Below are positions 1 to 9,687 of a DNA stretch of 49,094 nt, one piece after another. Origin of the DNA: Polyangiaceae bacterium (lineage in GTDB: Bacteria > Myxococcota_A > Polyangia > Polyangiales > Polyangiaceae); the NCBI GenBank assembly GCA_009780955.1, contig WQZB01000035.1, forward strand, positions 1 to 49,094, in the 5' to 3' direction. Each line of letters opens with the position of its first letter. Positions within the stretch are counted from its first letter, which is position 1. The notes under the pieces were generated by a model. The model was not told the origin of the DNA. It searched no databases and saw only the letters and a list, made by a program, of their open reading frames with translations. Position numbers and translations under genes: made by a program.

Positions 1-1143
1 AAGAACGAAAGCCGTGCTCGGCACCTGTGTCGAGACGTTGCTCTGAAGGATGGACGTCAGCTCTCGGGGAATCACCTCGCGATAGATGTCGTTTGCGATG
101 CGGGCACCGTCGGTGCGCTGCATCGTGATAAGCCCCAGGTCGACGACATATTGGCGATCCTCGGTCGATACGGCTTCTCCCCATTGTTCTCCTGCAAGAA
201 TGGGCTCAATGACGCGCCGAACACGTGGCTCTTTGAGCTTGTCCACGAGCTGATCGAGGTGCGTGTCGCGCCGGAGAATGAGTCGCTCTTTGGCTTCATC
301 CACGTCATCGAGTGTGATTGCGCGTGCGCGATCTTGGAGCACCGGCATCTCCTGCGTCAACTCATTGGCCAAAGCATTGACCAGCCAAGGCTGCCCGCCT
401 GTGAGCGACATTACTTTTGAGTAGATTGACTCCTCGAAGACCTGCCCCGTCTCGGCGGTGTGTTGCTCGTAGAGCTCGCGGACCTCGGCCTCCGAGAAGT
501 TCCCCAGCCGTAGCGACTTCGCCTTGATGTTGAAGGCACTCCCCCCCGTGATGATCTCGCCCTTCGAGGTGTGGATGCGGTACTCGCGCACGTCGCGCAC
601 GCCGCAAAGAATGATGGACTGGGGGAATGGGCTTGGGCGCGCGATGTACCCGTCTCGAAGCTGCCCCAAAACCGAAACTAACGTATCTCCCACTAGCGCA
701 TCGATCTCGTCGATGAGCAGCACAATCGGCTTGGGCGAATGAGCTGCCCACCGTGCGAGAAGCACCATCAACAAGCTCCCAGGCTCTTCCTCCTTTATGA
801 TGGAGCGGCCCTCGACAGCAAGCCAGCTCTGGGGTCGGTCGAGCTGCGCACGAAGAAACAATTGCGCGGCAATGATCCGATTCCCCTTGTCGAGGTCGTC
901 GCGCGTCGCCTGGGCGGACTGGACGCTGAACCTCATCGTCTCGTAGCGCCCCTCGCCGTTGAGCCGGTCAACGATCGCCTGCAGCAGCGTCGTCTTCCCG
1001 CTCTGCCTGGGAGCGTGCATGACGAAGTACTTCTCGGCGTCGATGAGCTCCTGGATCTCCGGCCAGTTAATCCGCGCGAAGGAGTCGATGCTGTAGTGCT
1101 TCGCGGGGTTGTTGGGGCCAGCGGTGTTGAAGTGTCGGATCAT
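1..1143 (-). CDS. AAA-family ATPase, C-terminus cut by window edge
   Basis: The reading frame is open from the ATG at 1143 down to base 1 (381 codons), so the C-terminus lies outside the window. A Walker A variant APRQSGKTT lies near residue 45 and a Walker B strand IVLLIDEID near residue 140, followed by a sensor-like ILCGVRDVREYR. This pattern fits the large family of bacterial AAA-like ATPases (AAA_35/AAA-ATPase_like type) that are often mobile and often end in a PD-(D/E)XK nuclease-like domain; that domain, if present, would be beyond the window. A winged-helix-like stretch around residues 290-350 follows the ATPase core. It is transcribed in the same direction as hom, 49 bases downstream of the hom stop. 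The function is not known; a role in defence or mobile DNA is only inferred from the family. Confidence 0.8.
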   Translation of the reverse strand, partial: MIRHFNTAGPNNPAKHYSIDSFARINWPEIQELIDAEKYFVMHAPRQSGKTTLLQAIVDRLNGEGRYETMRFSVQSAQATRDDLDKGNRIIAAQLFLRAQLDRPQSWLAVEGRSIIKEEEPGSLLMVLLARWAAHSPKPIVLLIDEIDALVGDTLVSVLGQLRDGYIARPSPFPQSIILCGVRDVREYRIHTSKGEIITGGSAFNIKAKSLRLGNFSEAEVRELYEQHTAETGQVFEESIYSKVMSLTGGQPWLVNALANELTQEMPVLQDRARAITLDDVDEAKERLILRRDTHLDQLVDKLKEPRVRRVIEPILAGEQWGEAVSTEDRQYVVDLGLITMQRTDGARIANDIYREVIPRELTSILQSNVSTQVPSTAFVL

Positions 1144-1192
1144 CGCGTCGCTCCGGAAGGACTTTCGGTGGGCTCAGAGGAACCCTGCCTCA

Positions 1193-2479
1193 TCACCCAT
1201 GCACGCGAATCATCCGCGGCGGCTTCGCCACGAAGTCGCTTTTGCCAATCACGTCGAGCGCGGCTTGAACGTCCGCTTCCTTCGATTCATGCGTAAGAAT
1301 GACCACGTCGACAGGCACGTCGCCGCTGCCACGGCCTTGCTGCACCATCTGCTCGATGGACACACCTCGCTGGCCTAGCGCGCCGGTAATCTTCGCGAGC
1401 ACTCCAGGCCTGTCGAATACGCTGAATCTGAAATAGTATCGTGATTCGATATCTTCAGCTGGCAAAAGCTCTCGCTTTGCGAGGCGAATGGCGCGCGTGC
1501 GCTGGCCGGCCGTGCCATTTCTTTTGGCAATTGCGACATCGACGAGATCGCCAACGACGCTGACCGCCGTAGGATGTGCCCCGGCCCCGCGACCGGAAAG
1601 AAAACACGGCCCGAGCGCGCGCCCTTCGATGGCAATCGCGTTGAGCACGCCGTGCACACCCGCGAGTGGCGCATCTTTGTCGACGAGGGTCGGGTGGACG
1701 CGCAGTTCGAGCTTTTTGCCATGCTCCTTTGCAATCGCCAAAAGCTTCACGACGAATCCAAAGCGATCGGCAAAGGAGTGATCCACGGGTTCGACAGCGT
1801 CGATGCCCTCGGTCAGGATGGACACGCCATCGAGTCGCGCGCCGAACGCAAGCATGGCCAGCACGACGAGCTTGTGCGCGGCATCGCCCCCTCCGACATC
1901 AAGCGTTGGATTAGCCTCGGCGTAACCTTTCTCTTTCGCCTCTTTCAATGCCGCTTCGAAGGGCATTCCATCTGCCTGCATGCGCGAAAGAATATAATTC
2001 GACGTCCCGTTGACGATGCCCGACAGACTCGAGATCGTATCGCCCGCAAGCGCGTCGCGCACCACGCGGATGATCGGGATCCCGCCGCCGACCGCGGCCT
2101 CGAACGCCATGTCCACGCCGTGCTCGTGCGCGCGGTCGAGCAACTCGGCGCCATGACGCGCAAGCAGCGCTTTGTTGGCCGTGACGACTTGCTTGCCCGC
2201 GGCGATCGCGCGACCCACATAGTCTCGCGTCGGATCGACGCCGCCCATGACCTCGATAACCACGTCGATCGACGGATCACCGATAACGCGCTCGGCGTCG
2301 GTCGTGAGACAGCTCCGATCGAGCTCCTTCAAGGTCACCACCGAGGGATCGAGCACCAGAACGCGCACAAGCTCGAAGGGCGCGCCCATGCGTGCCTCGA
2401 GGGAGGCCGCGTTCGTGCGAAGAAGTTGAACGACGCCTCCCCCAACCGTGCCGCAACCAAGAAGACCTATTCGAATCAT
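1193..2479 (-). CDS. hom: Homoserine dehydrogenase with C-terminal ACT domain
   Basis: Reduces aspartate semialdehyde to homoserine with NAD(P)H, the branch point to threonine and methionine, in the cytoplasm. The 428-residue protein has the GLLGCGTVGGG nucleotide-binding loop at residues 5-15, the family signature GIVNGTSNYIL at 154-164, the catalytic lysine in DAAHKL (Lys203), and an ACT regulatory domain from about 349 (YYFRFSVFDRPGVLAKI), which in this family senses threonine. The start at 2479 (MIRIGLLG) matches the usual N-terminus; an ATG at 2497 (MTRLLT) preceded by AGCAGG is an alternative. A palindromic repeat lies upstream at 2539-2578, between hom and lon. Confidence 0.95.
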   Translation of the reverse strand: MIRIGLLGCGTVGGGVVQLLRTNAASLEARMGAPFELVRVLVLDPSVVTLKELDRSCLTTDAERVIGDPSIDVVIEVMGGVDPTRDYVGRAIAAGKQVVTANKALLARHGAELLDRAHEHGVDMAFEAAVGGGIPIIRVVRDALAGDTISSLSGIVNGTSNYILSRMQADGMPFEAALKEAKEKGYAEANPTLDVGGGDAAHKLVVLAMLAFGARLDGVSILTEGIDAVEPVDHSFADRFGFVVKLLAIAKEHGKKLELRVHPTLVDKDAPLAGVHGVLNAIAIEGRALGPCFLSGRGAGAHPTAVSVVGDLVDVAIAKRNGTAGQRTRAIRLAKRELLPAEDIESRYYFRFSVFDRPGVLAKITGALGQRGVSIEQMVQQGRGSGDVPVDVVILTHESKEADVQAALDVIGKSDFVAKPPRMIRVHG

Positions 2480-2538
2480 GGTCAGAAGGCGTGTCATAAC
2501 CTGCTGCTCGCTACAACACCAGCGTTTGGCCACGCGTT

Positions 2539-2578
2539 GACAAGCTGCTTCAAAACTTCGTTTTTCAGCAGCCTGCTA
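2539..2578. repeat. Degenerate copy of CTAGCAGGCTGCTGAAAA palindrome
   Basis: An imperfect inverted repeat whose arms read GACAAGCTGCTTCAAAAC and GTTTTTCAGCAGCCTGCTAA. It shares sequence with 29193-29230 (near-perfect copy) and 6508-6542. The TAG stop codon of lon (2578-2576) is part of the right arm. It may act as the lon terminator hairpin, but no T-run follows the stem. Confidence 0.7.
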
Positions 2579-4990
2579 ATTCGTTGCGGGTGCGGCAGCC
2601 GCGCCATCCGCGGTTTTCGGTGTGAGCGGCGCTTCGAGTGCGGCCTCGAGCACCTGGTCCATTTTGCTGACGACGACGAAGTCGAGATCGCTCTTGATCT
2701 CGGCAGGCACTTCATCGAGATCCGCCTTGTTCCTTTCTGGGATGAGCACACGCTTGATGCCTGCGCGGTGTGCCGCAAGCACCTTCTCTTTGAGACCACC
2801 AATGGGCAAAACACGCCCTCGCAGCGTAATCTCGCCCGTCATGGCAACGTCGTGGCGAACGCACACGCCCGTCAGCATGGAAACCAAGGCCGTGAACATG
2901 GTCACACCGGCGCTTGGTCCGTCTTTCGGCATGGCGCCGGCCGGAATGTGAATATGAATGTCGCTTTTCTCGAGGAAGTCTTTCGCAATCCCGAATTTCT
3001 CCGAGTTCGCGCGGACGTACGATAGCGCTGCCTGCGCGGACTCTTTCATGACGTCACCGAGCTGGCCTGTGAGCTGCAATTTACCTGTACCATACATACG
3101 CGTGGCTTCGATGAAGAGGATCTCGCCGCCCACGCTCGTCCATGCCAAGCCTGTCGCAACGCCCGCTTCTGCGGTGCGCTCGGCAACCTCGCTTGCGTAG
3201 CGCTGCGCGCCGAGAAATTCGCGCACATCGTCTTCGGACTCGATGCGGCGATTGTCGGTGTTGCCCTCGGCGATTTTCACGGCCACGCCGCGAATCACGC
3301 TTGCGATCTGACGCTCGAGCGTACGAACCCCCGCTTCGCGCGTATAATGATCGATGATGTTGTCAACGGCTTGGTCGTCGAAAACGAGCCTCGTGCTCGA
3401 AATGCCGTGCTCCTCGATTTGTTTCGGAATGAGATGGCGGCGTGCAATCGCAAGCTTTTCGTTGCGCGTGTAGCCGGGGAGTTCGAGGATTTCCATGCGA
3501 TCGCGGAGCGGAGGCGGAATCGGGTCGGGCACGTTCGCATTCGCAATGAACATGACGTTCGACAAATCGAACGGGATTTCGAGGTAATGGTCAGCGAACG
3601 TGTGGTTCTGCTCGGGGTCTAAAACTTCGAGCAAAGCCGCGGCAGGATCACCACGGAAGTCGTGGCCAATCTTGTCGATCTCGTCGAGCATGAAAACCGG
3701 GTTCGTGGTGCCGACCTTCTTCATGCCTTGAATCACCTGGCCAGGCAGCGCTCCCACGTAGGTGCGGCGATGGCCGCGAATCGCAGCTTCGTCGTGAACG
3801 CCACCAAGCGAGATGCGGTGAAACTTGCGGCCGAGGGCGCGCGCAATGCTCCGGCCGAGCGAGGTTTTGCCAACGCCAGGAGGTCCGATGAGACAGAGAA
3901 TTGGGCCTTTCTTGTCCTTCTTTAATTTGCGAACTGCCAAATACTCCAAAATTCGTTTTTTGACCTTCTCGAGGCCGTAATGGTCCTCGTCCAAAACTTT
4001 GCGCACCTGCGCGATATCGAGGTTGTCGACCGTGGAGTTGTGCCACGGAAGATCGAGAATCCAATCGAGGTACGTACGGACCACGGTGTATTCGGCGGAA
4101 CCAACCTGCATGTTGCGCAAGCGTTTGAGCTGCTTTTTTGCGACAGACTCGGCCTCGCTAGGCAGCTGCGCCTTCGCAATGCGGTCTTCGAGCCCATCGA
4201 GATCGCCCTGGTCGCCCTCGTCTTCGCCGAGTTCCTCTTTGATGGCCTTGAGCTGCTGGCGAAGCACGTATTCGCGCTGGTTTTTTCCCATTTCCTCCTT
4301 GATTTGGGAGTTGATGCGCTCGCGCATTTTCAATATCTCGAGCTGGCGTGTAAGCAGCCGAAGCACTTTGCGGATACGCTCTTTCGCGTCGACCGTTTCG
4401 AGCAGTTGTGCCTTTTCATCGACAGGAGCATCGAGATTCGCAGCCACGAGATCGGCGAGCGCGCCGGGCGCCTGAATCGAGTCGATGAGCGAACCAGCCT
4501 CGCGCGGCAATTCGGGCATCAGCTGAATGACCTGCTTGGCAATGTCGCGCAGGCTCATACTGAGGGCCTCGGCTTCGTCGTCGTCGGTTGCGCTCGTTTC
4601 TTCGAGCTTCGTGACCCGAGCCTTGAGGTACGGCGTGCTTTGCGACACATCGTCGAGCCGGATGCGCGACAAGCCCTGAAGGATGAGCGAGTAGTTTCCC
4701 GAGCTGTGCTTGAGAGCCTTGAGCACGCGCGCCGCACAGCCAATCTGGTGCAGGTCTTCTGCACCAGGGTCGTCGGTAGCAGGATCTTTCTGCGCGAAAA
4801 TGGCGATGACAGGCGCTGCCAAATTGTCGACGTCTTCGACGAGCGCAACCGACTTTTCACGGCCCACGTCGAACGGCGACACCGCACCAGGAAACAGCAC
4901 CGCGTTGCGAATGGGAAGCACCGGAAGCTCTTCACCGAACTTCACAGTTTCCTCTTCCTTTTCGCGGGAAGGCCCCTTCTTTTCCGTCAT
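2576..4990 (-). CDS. lon: ATP-dependent Lon protease (LonA)
   Basis: Cytoplasmic AAA+ serine protease that degrades misfolded and regulatory proteins. The 804-residue product has the N-terminal substrate-binding domain (about 22-220), a coiled linker, Walker A GPPGVGKT (369-376), Walker B FMLDEID (433-439), and the protease domain with the Ser-Lys dyad: Ser693 in PKDGPSAG and Lys736 in GGLKEK, 43 residues apart as in E. coli Lon. The ATG at 4990 is chosen because CGAGGT lies six bases upstream; an in-frame TTG at 5005 has no such site. Myxobacteria commonly carry more than one lon (lonV, lonD), and the sequence alone does not say which this is. Its TAG stop is supplied by a palindromic repeat. 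Confidence 0.97.
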   Translation of the reverse strand: MTEKKGPSREKEEETVKFGEELPVLPIRNAVLFPGAVSPFDVGREKSVALVEDVDNLAAPVIAIFAQKDPATDDPGAEDLHQIGCAARVLKALKHSSGNYSLILQGLSRIRLDDVSQSTPYLKARVTKLEETSATDDDEAEALSMSLRDIAKQVIQLMPELPREAGSLIDSIQAPGALADLVAANLDAPVDEKAQLLETVDAKERIRKVLRLLTRQLEILKMRERINSQIKEEMGKNQREYVLRQQLKAIKEELGEDEGDQGDLDGLEDRIAKAQLPSEAESVAKKQLKRLRNMQVGSAEYTVVRTYLDWILDLPWHNSTVDNLDIAQVRKVLDEDHYGLEKVKKRILEYLAVRKLKKDKKGPILCLIGPPGVGKTSLGRSIARALGRKFHRISLGGVHDEAAIRGHRRTYVGALPGQVIQGMKKVGTTNPVFMLDEIDKIGHDFRGDPAAALLEVLDPEQNHTFADHYLEIPFDLSNVMFIANANVPDPIPPPLRDRMEILELPGYTRNEKLAIARRHLIPKQIEEHGISSTRLVFDDQAVDNIIDHYTREAGVRTLERQIASVIRGVAVKIAEGNTDNRRIESEDDVREFLGAQRYASEVAERTAEAGVATGLAWTSVGGEILFIEATRMYGTGKLQLTGQLGDVMKESAQAALSYVRANSEKFGIAKDFLEKSDIHIHIPAGAMPKDGPSAGVTMFTALVSMLTGVCVRHDVAMTGEITLRGRVLPIGGLKEKVLAAHRAGIKRVLIPERNKADLDEVPAEIKSDLDFVVVSKMDQVLEAALEAPLTPKTADGAAAAPATN

Positions 4991-4996
4991 GTCGTT

Positions 4997-5002
4997 ACCT
5001 CG
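4997..5002 (-). promoter_or_regulatory. Ribosome binding site of lon
   Basis: CGAGGT on the minus strand, six bases before the ATG at 4990. It decides the lon start in favour of the ATG over the upstream TTG at 5005. Confidence 0.6.
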
Positions 5003-5076
5003 CAAAACGGCCTCGCGAACGTGGGAAGCCGCACGAATCTTCCTTGCTGTTATCTTGAACTGTGTAGGACCGCTTA

Positions 5077-6486
5077 CTAAAGCATTGACCGCGTAGGCGG
5101 TGCATTAACTATACGCTCGTGCGAAAGCGTGTGGATCGCAAGCCCGGTCATGATCTTGGGGTAAAAGAACGTGGCTTTCTGAGGCATCACTTCACCAGCT
5201 TCCGCGACGCGGCGCACCTGGGCCACGGCAGAAGCGTTCATGAGAAAAAGCACCTGCCCGCTGACGCTCGAACCGCCGCGCAGATTGCCAAGCGCAATCG
5301 AAGCATCTTGCGGATACCAAAGGTTCGTCTTAGCGGCCTGCGCCTCGGCCGTGATGCCGAGCATGGGCTCGAGAATTCCCATGTGAAGAAGAGCAACGTC
5401 GGTGCGGCGAAGCACCTCGGGACTCTTTCCGAGAACCGGGTGGGACGCGAGGTTCGCATCGGCCTTCAACGCAAAGAGCGCCGCACGGCCATCACCTGCG
5501 CACGCAACAAGGCTTGGACGCTCTTTGCCCGACTTGGCGAGATCGGAAAGAAGCATGTCCGCCGATGCCCCACGCGTCAGCGGCGTCACGTCGAACAGAG
5601 CTCGTGCGCCGGTACATAGCTCGTCGAAATCGAACCTCGGCAGCGAATGGATATGACGATGGGTGGGAAGCACAACGAGATTCGGATCATCGCCGTTGGT
5701 GAGAAACACCATGAAGTAGTCGTGCTCTCGGTTCGCCACAGATTGGCTGGATCGCCCGCCAACCGCGGCATTCGCTTCTTGGCAATAACGAAGTGCAGTT
5801 TCGTAGCGGTGATGTCCATCGGCGATGAGCAATGACGACTTGGCAACACAAGCCACGATGGCCTCGATGGCACTAGGGTCCGTGATTTTTGCGAGAGCGT
5901 GACGAACGCCGTCTGGGGTTTCGAACGACGTGAGCTCGGTCGCGCAGGCAAGCGCGGAGTCGAGCGATTGGTTGGGATCGCGGTAAAGCATGAAACCTGG
6001 CGATAGATTCGTGCATGTTGCACGAAAAAGCTTGAGCCTGTCTTCTTTTGGACCCGAGAGCGTTCGCTCGTGCGGGAGCACAACGCCCTTGTCGAGCGAA
6101 ACAAGCTTCACCAGCCCAAGAAACCCTCGGCGCGTGATCTCCGAACGGCCGCTGACAAGCATTCCCGGAAGCACGAAGGTTTGGTCGTAGCGGTAGAAAG
6201 CTGGCTCGTCGTCACGGACGAGCACGCCTTCGTTACGCCATGCTGCAAGAAGCTCGCTTGCGCGAGCATACTTCGCATCGCCCTTTCTTTCGTCGCCTTG
6301 GCTTTCGTCGCCTTGGCCTTCGGGCAGAATGAGCCTAACGATGTTGTAGGGATCACGCGCGAGAAGCTCGCTTCGCTGAGCAGCATCGATGACGTCGTAA
6401 GGTGGTGCGACAACGTTTTTGAGCCCAGCGGGCCCAAGGCGGGAGAGGTCGTAACGAAGAGGAGTAAGCGGTGCGATTTCGGCCAT
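5077..6486 (-). CDS. DUF1015 family protein
   Basis: A 469-residue soluble protein whose opening (IAPLTPLRYDL, then VVAPPYDVI) is typical of the DUF1015 family (PF06245). The central region has the family-type motif IADGHHRYETAL. The biochemical role of the family is not established, though members are often near serine or purine metabolism genes. The ATG at 6486 lies 21 bases after the purD stop, so it is probably co-transcribed with purD. An insertion near residues 58-68 (GDESQGDERKGDAK) comes from a duplicated 15-base unit. Family assignment is firm; function is not. Confidence 0.85.
   Translation of the reverse strand: MAEIAPLTPLRYDLSRLGPAGLKNVVAPPYDVIDAAQRSELLARDPYNIVRLILPEGQGDESQGDERKGDAKYARASELLAAWRNEGVLVRDDEPAFYRYDQTFVLPGMLVSGRSEITRRGFLGLVKLVSLDKGVVLPHERTLSGPKEDRLKLFRATCTNLSPGFMLYRDPNQSLDSALACATELTSFETPDGVRHALAKITDPSAIEAIVACVAKSSLLIADGHHRYETALRYCQEANAAVGGRSSQSVANREHDYFMVFLTNGDDPNLVVLPTHRHIHSLPRFDFDELCTGARALFDVTPLTRGASADMLLSDLAKSGKERPSLVACAGDGRAALFALKADANLASHPVLGKSPEVLRRTDVALLHMGILEPMLGITAEAQAAKTNLWYPQDASIALGNLRGGSSVSGQVLFLMNASAVAQVRRVAEAGEVMPQKATFFYPKIMTGLAIHTLSHERIVNAPPTRSML
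6287..6316. repeat. 15-bp direct tandem repeat inside the DUF1015 gene
   Basis: The unit CTTTCGTCGCCTTGG occurs twice in a row, with a partial third copy. It encodes the repeated acidic/basic GDE-S/R insertion and keeps the frame, as expected for slippage in a surface loop. Confidence 0.7.
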
Positions 6487-6507
6487 GTTGGCGACGCAGA
6501 ATGCCAG

Positions 6508-6542
6508 CTAGCAGTCTGTTTCAAAACTTTTCAGCATCCTGC
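6508..6542. repeat. Palindromic repeat, copy forming the purD 3' end
   Basis: CTAGCAGTCTGTTTCAAAA and TTTTCAGCATCCTGC form imperfect inverted arms. On the opposite strand it matches the copy at 2539-2578 closely (GCTGAAAA, then GTTTTGAA). The leftmost CTA is the reverse complement of the purD stop. Confidence 0.7.
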
Positions 6543-7800
6543 CGCCAATATCCGTCCGATGGTGTTCGCCTCGGAAGCGAATGCGCCCGACCTCGGCGTA
6601 CGCGAGCGAGTGGGCTGCGCGCAGCGAGTTCGCGTACGCCGCAATCGTGAGCACGCGCCCGCCGGCGGTGACGACGCTCGGGCCTACTTTCCTTGTGCCT
6701 GCATGATGCACGGTAACACCCGCTGGCGGGGGCACTTCGAGCCCGTCGATGCGATCGCCCAACGTGGGCGCCTTTGGGTAGCCCTCGGCAGCCATGACAA
6801 CGGCGAGCGCCGCGCCGGGCTTGGTACCAAAGGGCGCCGCGCCAAAATCGCCACGGGCCGCCCCATCGAGGAGCTCGAACCAGTCGCCGTCGAGCATGGG
6901 CACGAGCACCGTTGTTTCAGGATCGCCAAAGCGCACGTTGTATTCGAGCACCCAAGGGCGCCCCTTGTCGATCATGAGCCCCACGAAGAGCACGCCGCGA
7001 AACGGGTAGCCTTCTGCCTGCATTCCACGCAAAGTGGGCTCGACGATTGCGCGCATGACTTCGGCGTGCACCTCGGCGGTCACGACGGACGCGGGGGCAT
7101 ACGCGCCCATGCCGCCGGTGTTCGGTCCGCTATCGCCATCGCCAACGCGCTTGTGATCTTGCGCGGCAACGAGCGGCACGGCACGCGAGCCGTCGCACAC
7201 GACATGGAAGCTTGCCTCATCACCTGGCAAAAGCTCTTCGAGCACCACGGTGCGGCCTGCGTCGCCGAGCTCGCCAAGGGCAATCATGCGATCGATGGCA
7301 TCCGCTGCTTCGTCGTAGCAGGACGCAACCACAACTCCTTTTCCAGCGCATAGCCCGTCGGCCTTGACAACCACGGGCTTGCCAGAATTCCACGATGCAC
7401 GCGCATAAGCCTTTGCCTTCGCGGCATCGTTGAAAACAGCGAAGGGTGCAGTGGCGATCTGGTGGCGCTCGAGAAAATGCTTCATGAAAGCCTTGGAGCC
7501 TTCGAGACGAGCAGCGGCTTTCGACGGGCCGAACGCGCGAATGCCTCGCGCCTCGAGTGCGTCGACGAGACCGAGCGTAAGAGGCGCTTCGGGCCCCACG
7601 ACTACGAGATCGACCTTTTCGCGATTGGCAAGGTCGACGACCGCGGCAACGTCGGAAGCGGCAACGTCAACGTTGCGCCCCAACGCGGCCGTGCCAGCGT
7701 TTCCCGGGGCAATGAGAAGCTCGTGCCGACCGAGAGCGAGTGCGAGAGCGTGCTCTCGCGCGCCGCCGCCAACGATGAGAATGCGCGCCCGTTGCGTCAT
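6508..7800 (-). CDS. purD: Phosphoribosylamine--glycine ligase
   Basis: Second step of purine synthesis: ligates glycine to phosphoribosylamine with ATP. The 430-residue protein begins with ILIVGGGAREHAL, the classic PurD N-terminus, followed by the ATP-grasp domain with VVKADGLCAGKGV, and the signature GPNTGGMGAY; the end is the usual small C-domain. The start at 7800 is chosen because the conserved N-terminus begins there; the frame is open for a further 49 codons upstream without homology. The last ten codons (MLKSFETDC and stop) are encoded by a palindromic repeat at 6508-6542, so the natural C-terminus was probably replaced or extended by the repeat. It likely forms an operon with the DUF1015 gene. 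Confidence 0.95.
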   Translation of the reverse strand: MTQRARILIVGGGAREHALALALGRHELLIAPGNAGTAALGRNVDVAASDVAAVVDLANREKVDLVVVGPEAPLTLGLVDALEARGIRAFGPSKAAARLEGSKAFMKHFLERHQIATAPFAVFNDAAKAKAYARASWNSGKPVVVKADGLCAGKGVVVASCYDEAADAIDRMIALGELGDAGRTVVLEELLPGDEASFHVVCDGSRAVPLVAAQDHKRVGDGDSGPNTGGMGAYAPASVVTAEVHAEVMRAIVEPTLRGMQAEGYPFRGVLFVGLMIDKGRPWVLEYNVRFGDPETTVLVPMLDGDWFELLDGAARGDFGAAPFGTKPGAALAVVMAAEGYPKAPTLGDRIDGLEVPPPAGVTVHHAGTRKVGPSVVTAGGRVLTIAAYANSLRAAHSLAYAEVGRIRFRGEHHRTDIGGRMLKSFETDC

Positions 7801-8048
7801 GCAGCGCTGATACCATGCAGCGCATAGAGCGAACAATGATAAGGCTTGACTGTGGCCGAAAGTGCACAATTGCCCGCCCGTGTCCGCTTCGTAAACGCGC
7901 ATCCAAACCTTGATGCCGACCGCGTTGGTGCGATTCTCGGCGTACAAAAGCGTGAACGTACGATTGTGTAAGACACCGACTCAATCGTAAAGAAACCAGG
8001 CACAGGGTCTCGCTCTGATCTCCCATCCGCGCAATACTGCAAAGGGGA
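7801..8048. other. Divergent intergenic region, purD / Ser-Thr kinase
   Basis: A 248-base stretch between the divergent purD and kinase genes that must carry both promoters. The purD frame stays open through part of it but with no family homology. I see no clear operator, riboswitch or hairpin. Confidence 0.4.
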
Positions 8049-9674
8049 ATGGACGCTGCGAACCCTCAGCCCGGCGACCGGCTCGATCGATACGAGCTCC
8101 TTTGCCCAATCGCACATGGGGGCATGGCGTCGGTATGGCTGGCGCGCTTCGGTGGGCGCCTTGGGTTCGAGCGGCTCGTGGTCGTGAAAATGATCCTGCC
8201 CGAGTACTCGCAGGATCCGCACTTCCAAGAGATGTTCCTCGACGAAGCGCGAATCGCTTCACGCATCGAACACGCCAACGTTGCGCGCATCCTCGACATT
8301 GGCGAGCACGATGGTCGCACCTTCCTCGTCATGGAGTGGGTTGACGGAGACTCGCTCTCCAGACTCTTGCGCATCGCGGATCGGCGAAAGCAGCGCATCA
8401 TGCCAGGCGTCGCGCTTCGCATTGCTGCCGACATCGCTGCAGGGCTGAGCGCAGCGCACAATCTCAAAGACCACGACGACACGCACCTCGGTGTCGTGCA
8501 CCGCGATGTGTCCCCCCAAAATATTCTCGTTTCGAACAGCGGCGTCGCCGTGCTGATCGACTTCGGGGTCGCCATCGTTCGCGATCGCGCATCGCAGGAA
8601 ACGCGCGCGGGGCATCTGAAGGGGAAAATCCGCTACATGGCGCCCGAGCAAGCCCTTGGGCGATCCATCGACCACCGCGCCGATCTTTGGGCGCTTGGCG
8701 TGATCGTTTACGAAATGTTCGCTGGAACCACGCCGTTCGACGCCCCAAACGAAGTCGCCATGTTGCACAAGCTTACGAGCGGCGAGCCTCTACCACCGTT
8801 GCCACCAAGCGTTCCTGCTGCCGTGCGAGCAATCATCGACCGCACGCTCGCGCACGAACCAAGCGCACGCTTCGGTTCCGCGCTCGAATTGAACCTCGCG
8901 ATCGAGGCTGCCATGATCGAAATCGGCGAGCCAACGAGTGCGGCCACTGTTGCCGAGTACACCTCGCACCTTCTTGCCGACAGGCAGGCAGCGCGCAAGC
9001 GCACGGTTTTGCACGCGTTGTCCGCGTCGCGCCAACGCAACGCAGCTGGCCAAGCCGACATGCAGGGCCAAACGAGCCAAGTAGGCCAAGGTGCAGCGCG
9101 CGCCATCGAGGACGCGACAACGCAAGCCGCTTCACCGCCACCCAGCGAACCAAGAATGTTGTTGTCGTCGTTTGGCGAGCTGGGTTCGGAAGACGCATTC
9201 CGAGAAGCATTGAAAGCCAGCTCCTCATTCTCGCTCCACGGCATCTCGTCTTCGCGACTGCTCGGCGAAGTATCAAGCCCTTCGAGTTCGGCCACGCTTG
9301 GCCCCTCTGCCACCGAGAACTTGCGCAACTCGCACTCGAACATGGCGCCCACATTGGGTTGGGCTGCAGCGCGTTGGCGTACCGCAAAAGTCGTTGTGCT
9401 CGCACTCGTTGCGGCTCTTGCCCTGGTTGGGGGCGTCGACTTGATCGCCCGTGCAATGAAAGGCGATCCATCGACAGACATGCCAAGCGTGACACACGCC
9501 ACAACGAGTGTGCATGCTCCGCCGGCCGAGGAGTCAATCGAGTTGCCGCCGCTGCCCACGCCGCCCGCGCGTCATGAGGCACACCCCGACGCCGGAGGAG
9601 GGGCGCAGCGTGCTGCGCCCCTACCCCCAGACGCCGCAGCCCCATTACCAACCGTGCCTGCGACTACCCGTTAG
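8049..9674 (+). CDS. Membrane-anchored Ser/Thr protein kinase (Hanks type)
   Basis: A 541-residue eukaryote-like kinase. The N-terminal catalytic domain (about 15-285) has the glycine loop AHGGMASVW (22-30), the ATP lysine in VVVKMI (Lys47), the catalytic loop HRDVSPQN (Asp153), the metal-binding DFG (171-173) and APE (198-200). HRDVSPQN in place of HRDLKPEN is typical of myxobacterial kinases. A long low-complexity linker follows, then one membrane helix near 450-470 (VVVLALVAALALVGGV), and a Pro/Ala-rich tail that would be periplasmic. No recognised sensor domain follows the helix. The ATG has AAAGGGG directly upstream. It stops 13 bases from the convergent gspN, so there is no clear functional link to secretion. 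Confidence 0.93.
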   Translation: MDAANPQPGDRLDRYELLCPIAHGGMASVWLARFGGRLGFERLVVVKMILPEYSQDPHFQEMFLDEARIASRIEHANVARILDIGEHDGRTFLVMEWVDGDSLSRLLRIADRRKQRIMPGVALRIAADIAAGLSAAHNLKDHDDTHLGVVHRDVSPQNILVSNSGVAVLIDFGVAIVRDRASQETRAGHLKGKIRYMAPEQALGRSIDHRADLWALGVIVYEMFAGTTPFDAPNEVAMLHKLTSGEPLPPLPPSVPAAVRAIIDRTLAHEPSARFGSALELNLAIEAAMIEIGEPTSAATVAEYTSHLLADRQAARKRTVLHALSASRQRNAAGQADMQGQTSQVGQGAARAIEDATTQAASPPPSEPRMLLSSFGELGSEDAFREALKASSSFSLHGISSSRLLGEVSSPSSSATLGPSATENLRNSHSNMAPTLGWAAARWRTAKVVVLALVAALALVGGVDLIARAMKGDPSTDMPSVTHATTSVHAPPAEESIELPPLPTPPARHEAHPDAGGGAQRAAPLPPDAAAPLPTVPATTR

Positions 9675-9687
9675 AGCGCTTTACGAG

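Noticed and set aside
1574..3025. 483-residue plus-strand ORF
   Set aside because: It is antisense to hom and lon, both with full family motifs on the minus strand; no family features in the plus-strand product.
3980..5080. 366-residue plus-strand ORF over lon
   Set aside because: Shadow of the Lon N-terminal region; composition is that of a mirrored high-GC frame.
6070..7353. 427-residue plus-strand ORF over purD and the DUF1015 gene
   Set aside because: Antisense shadow; no motif found.
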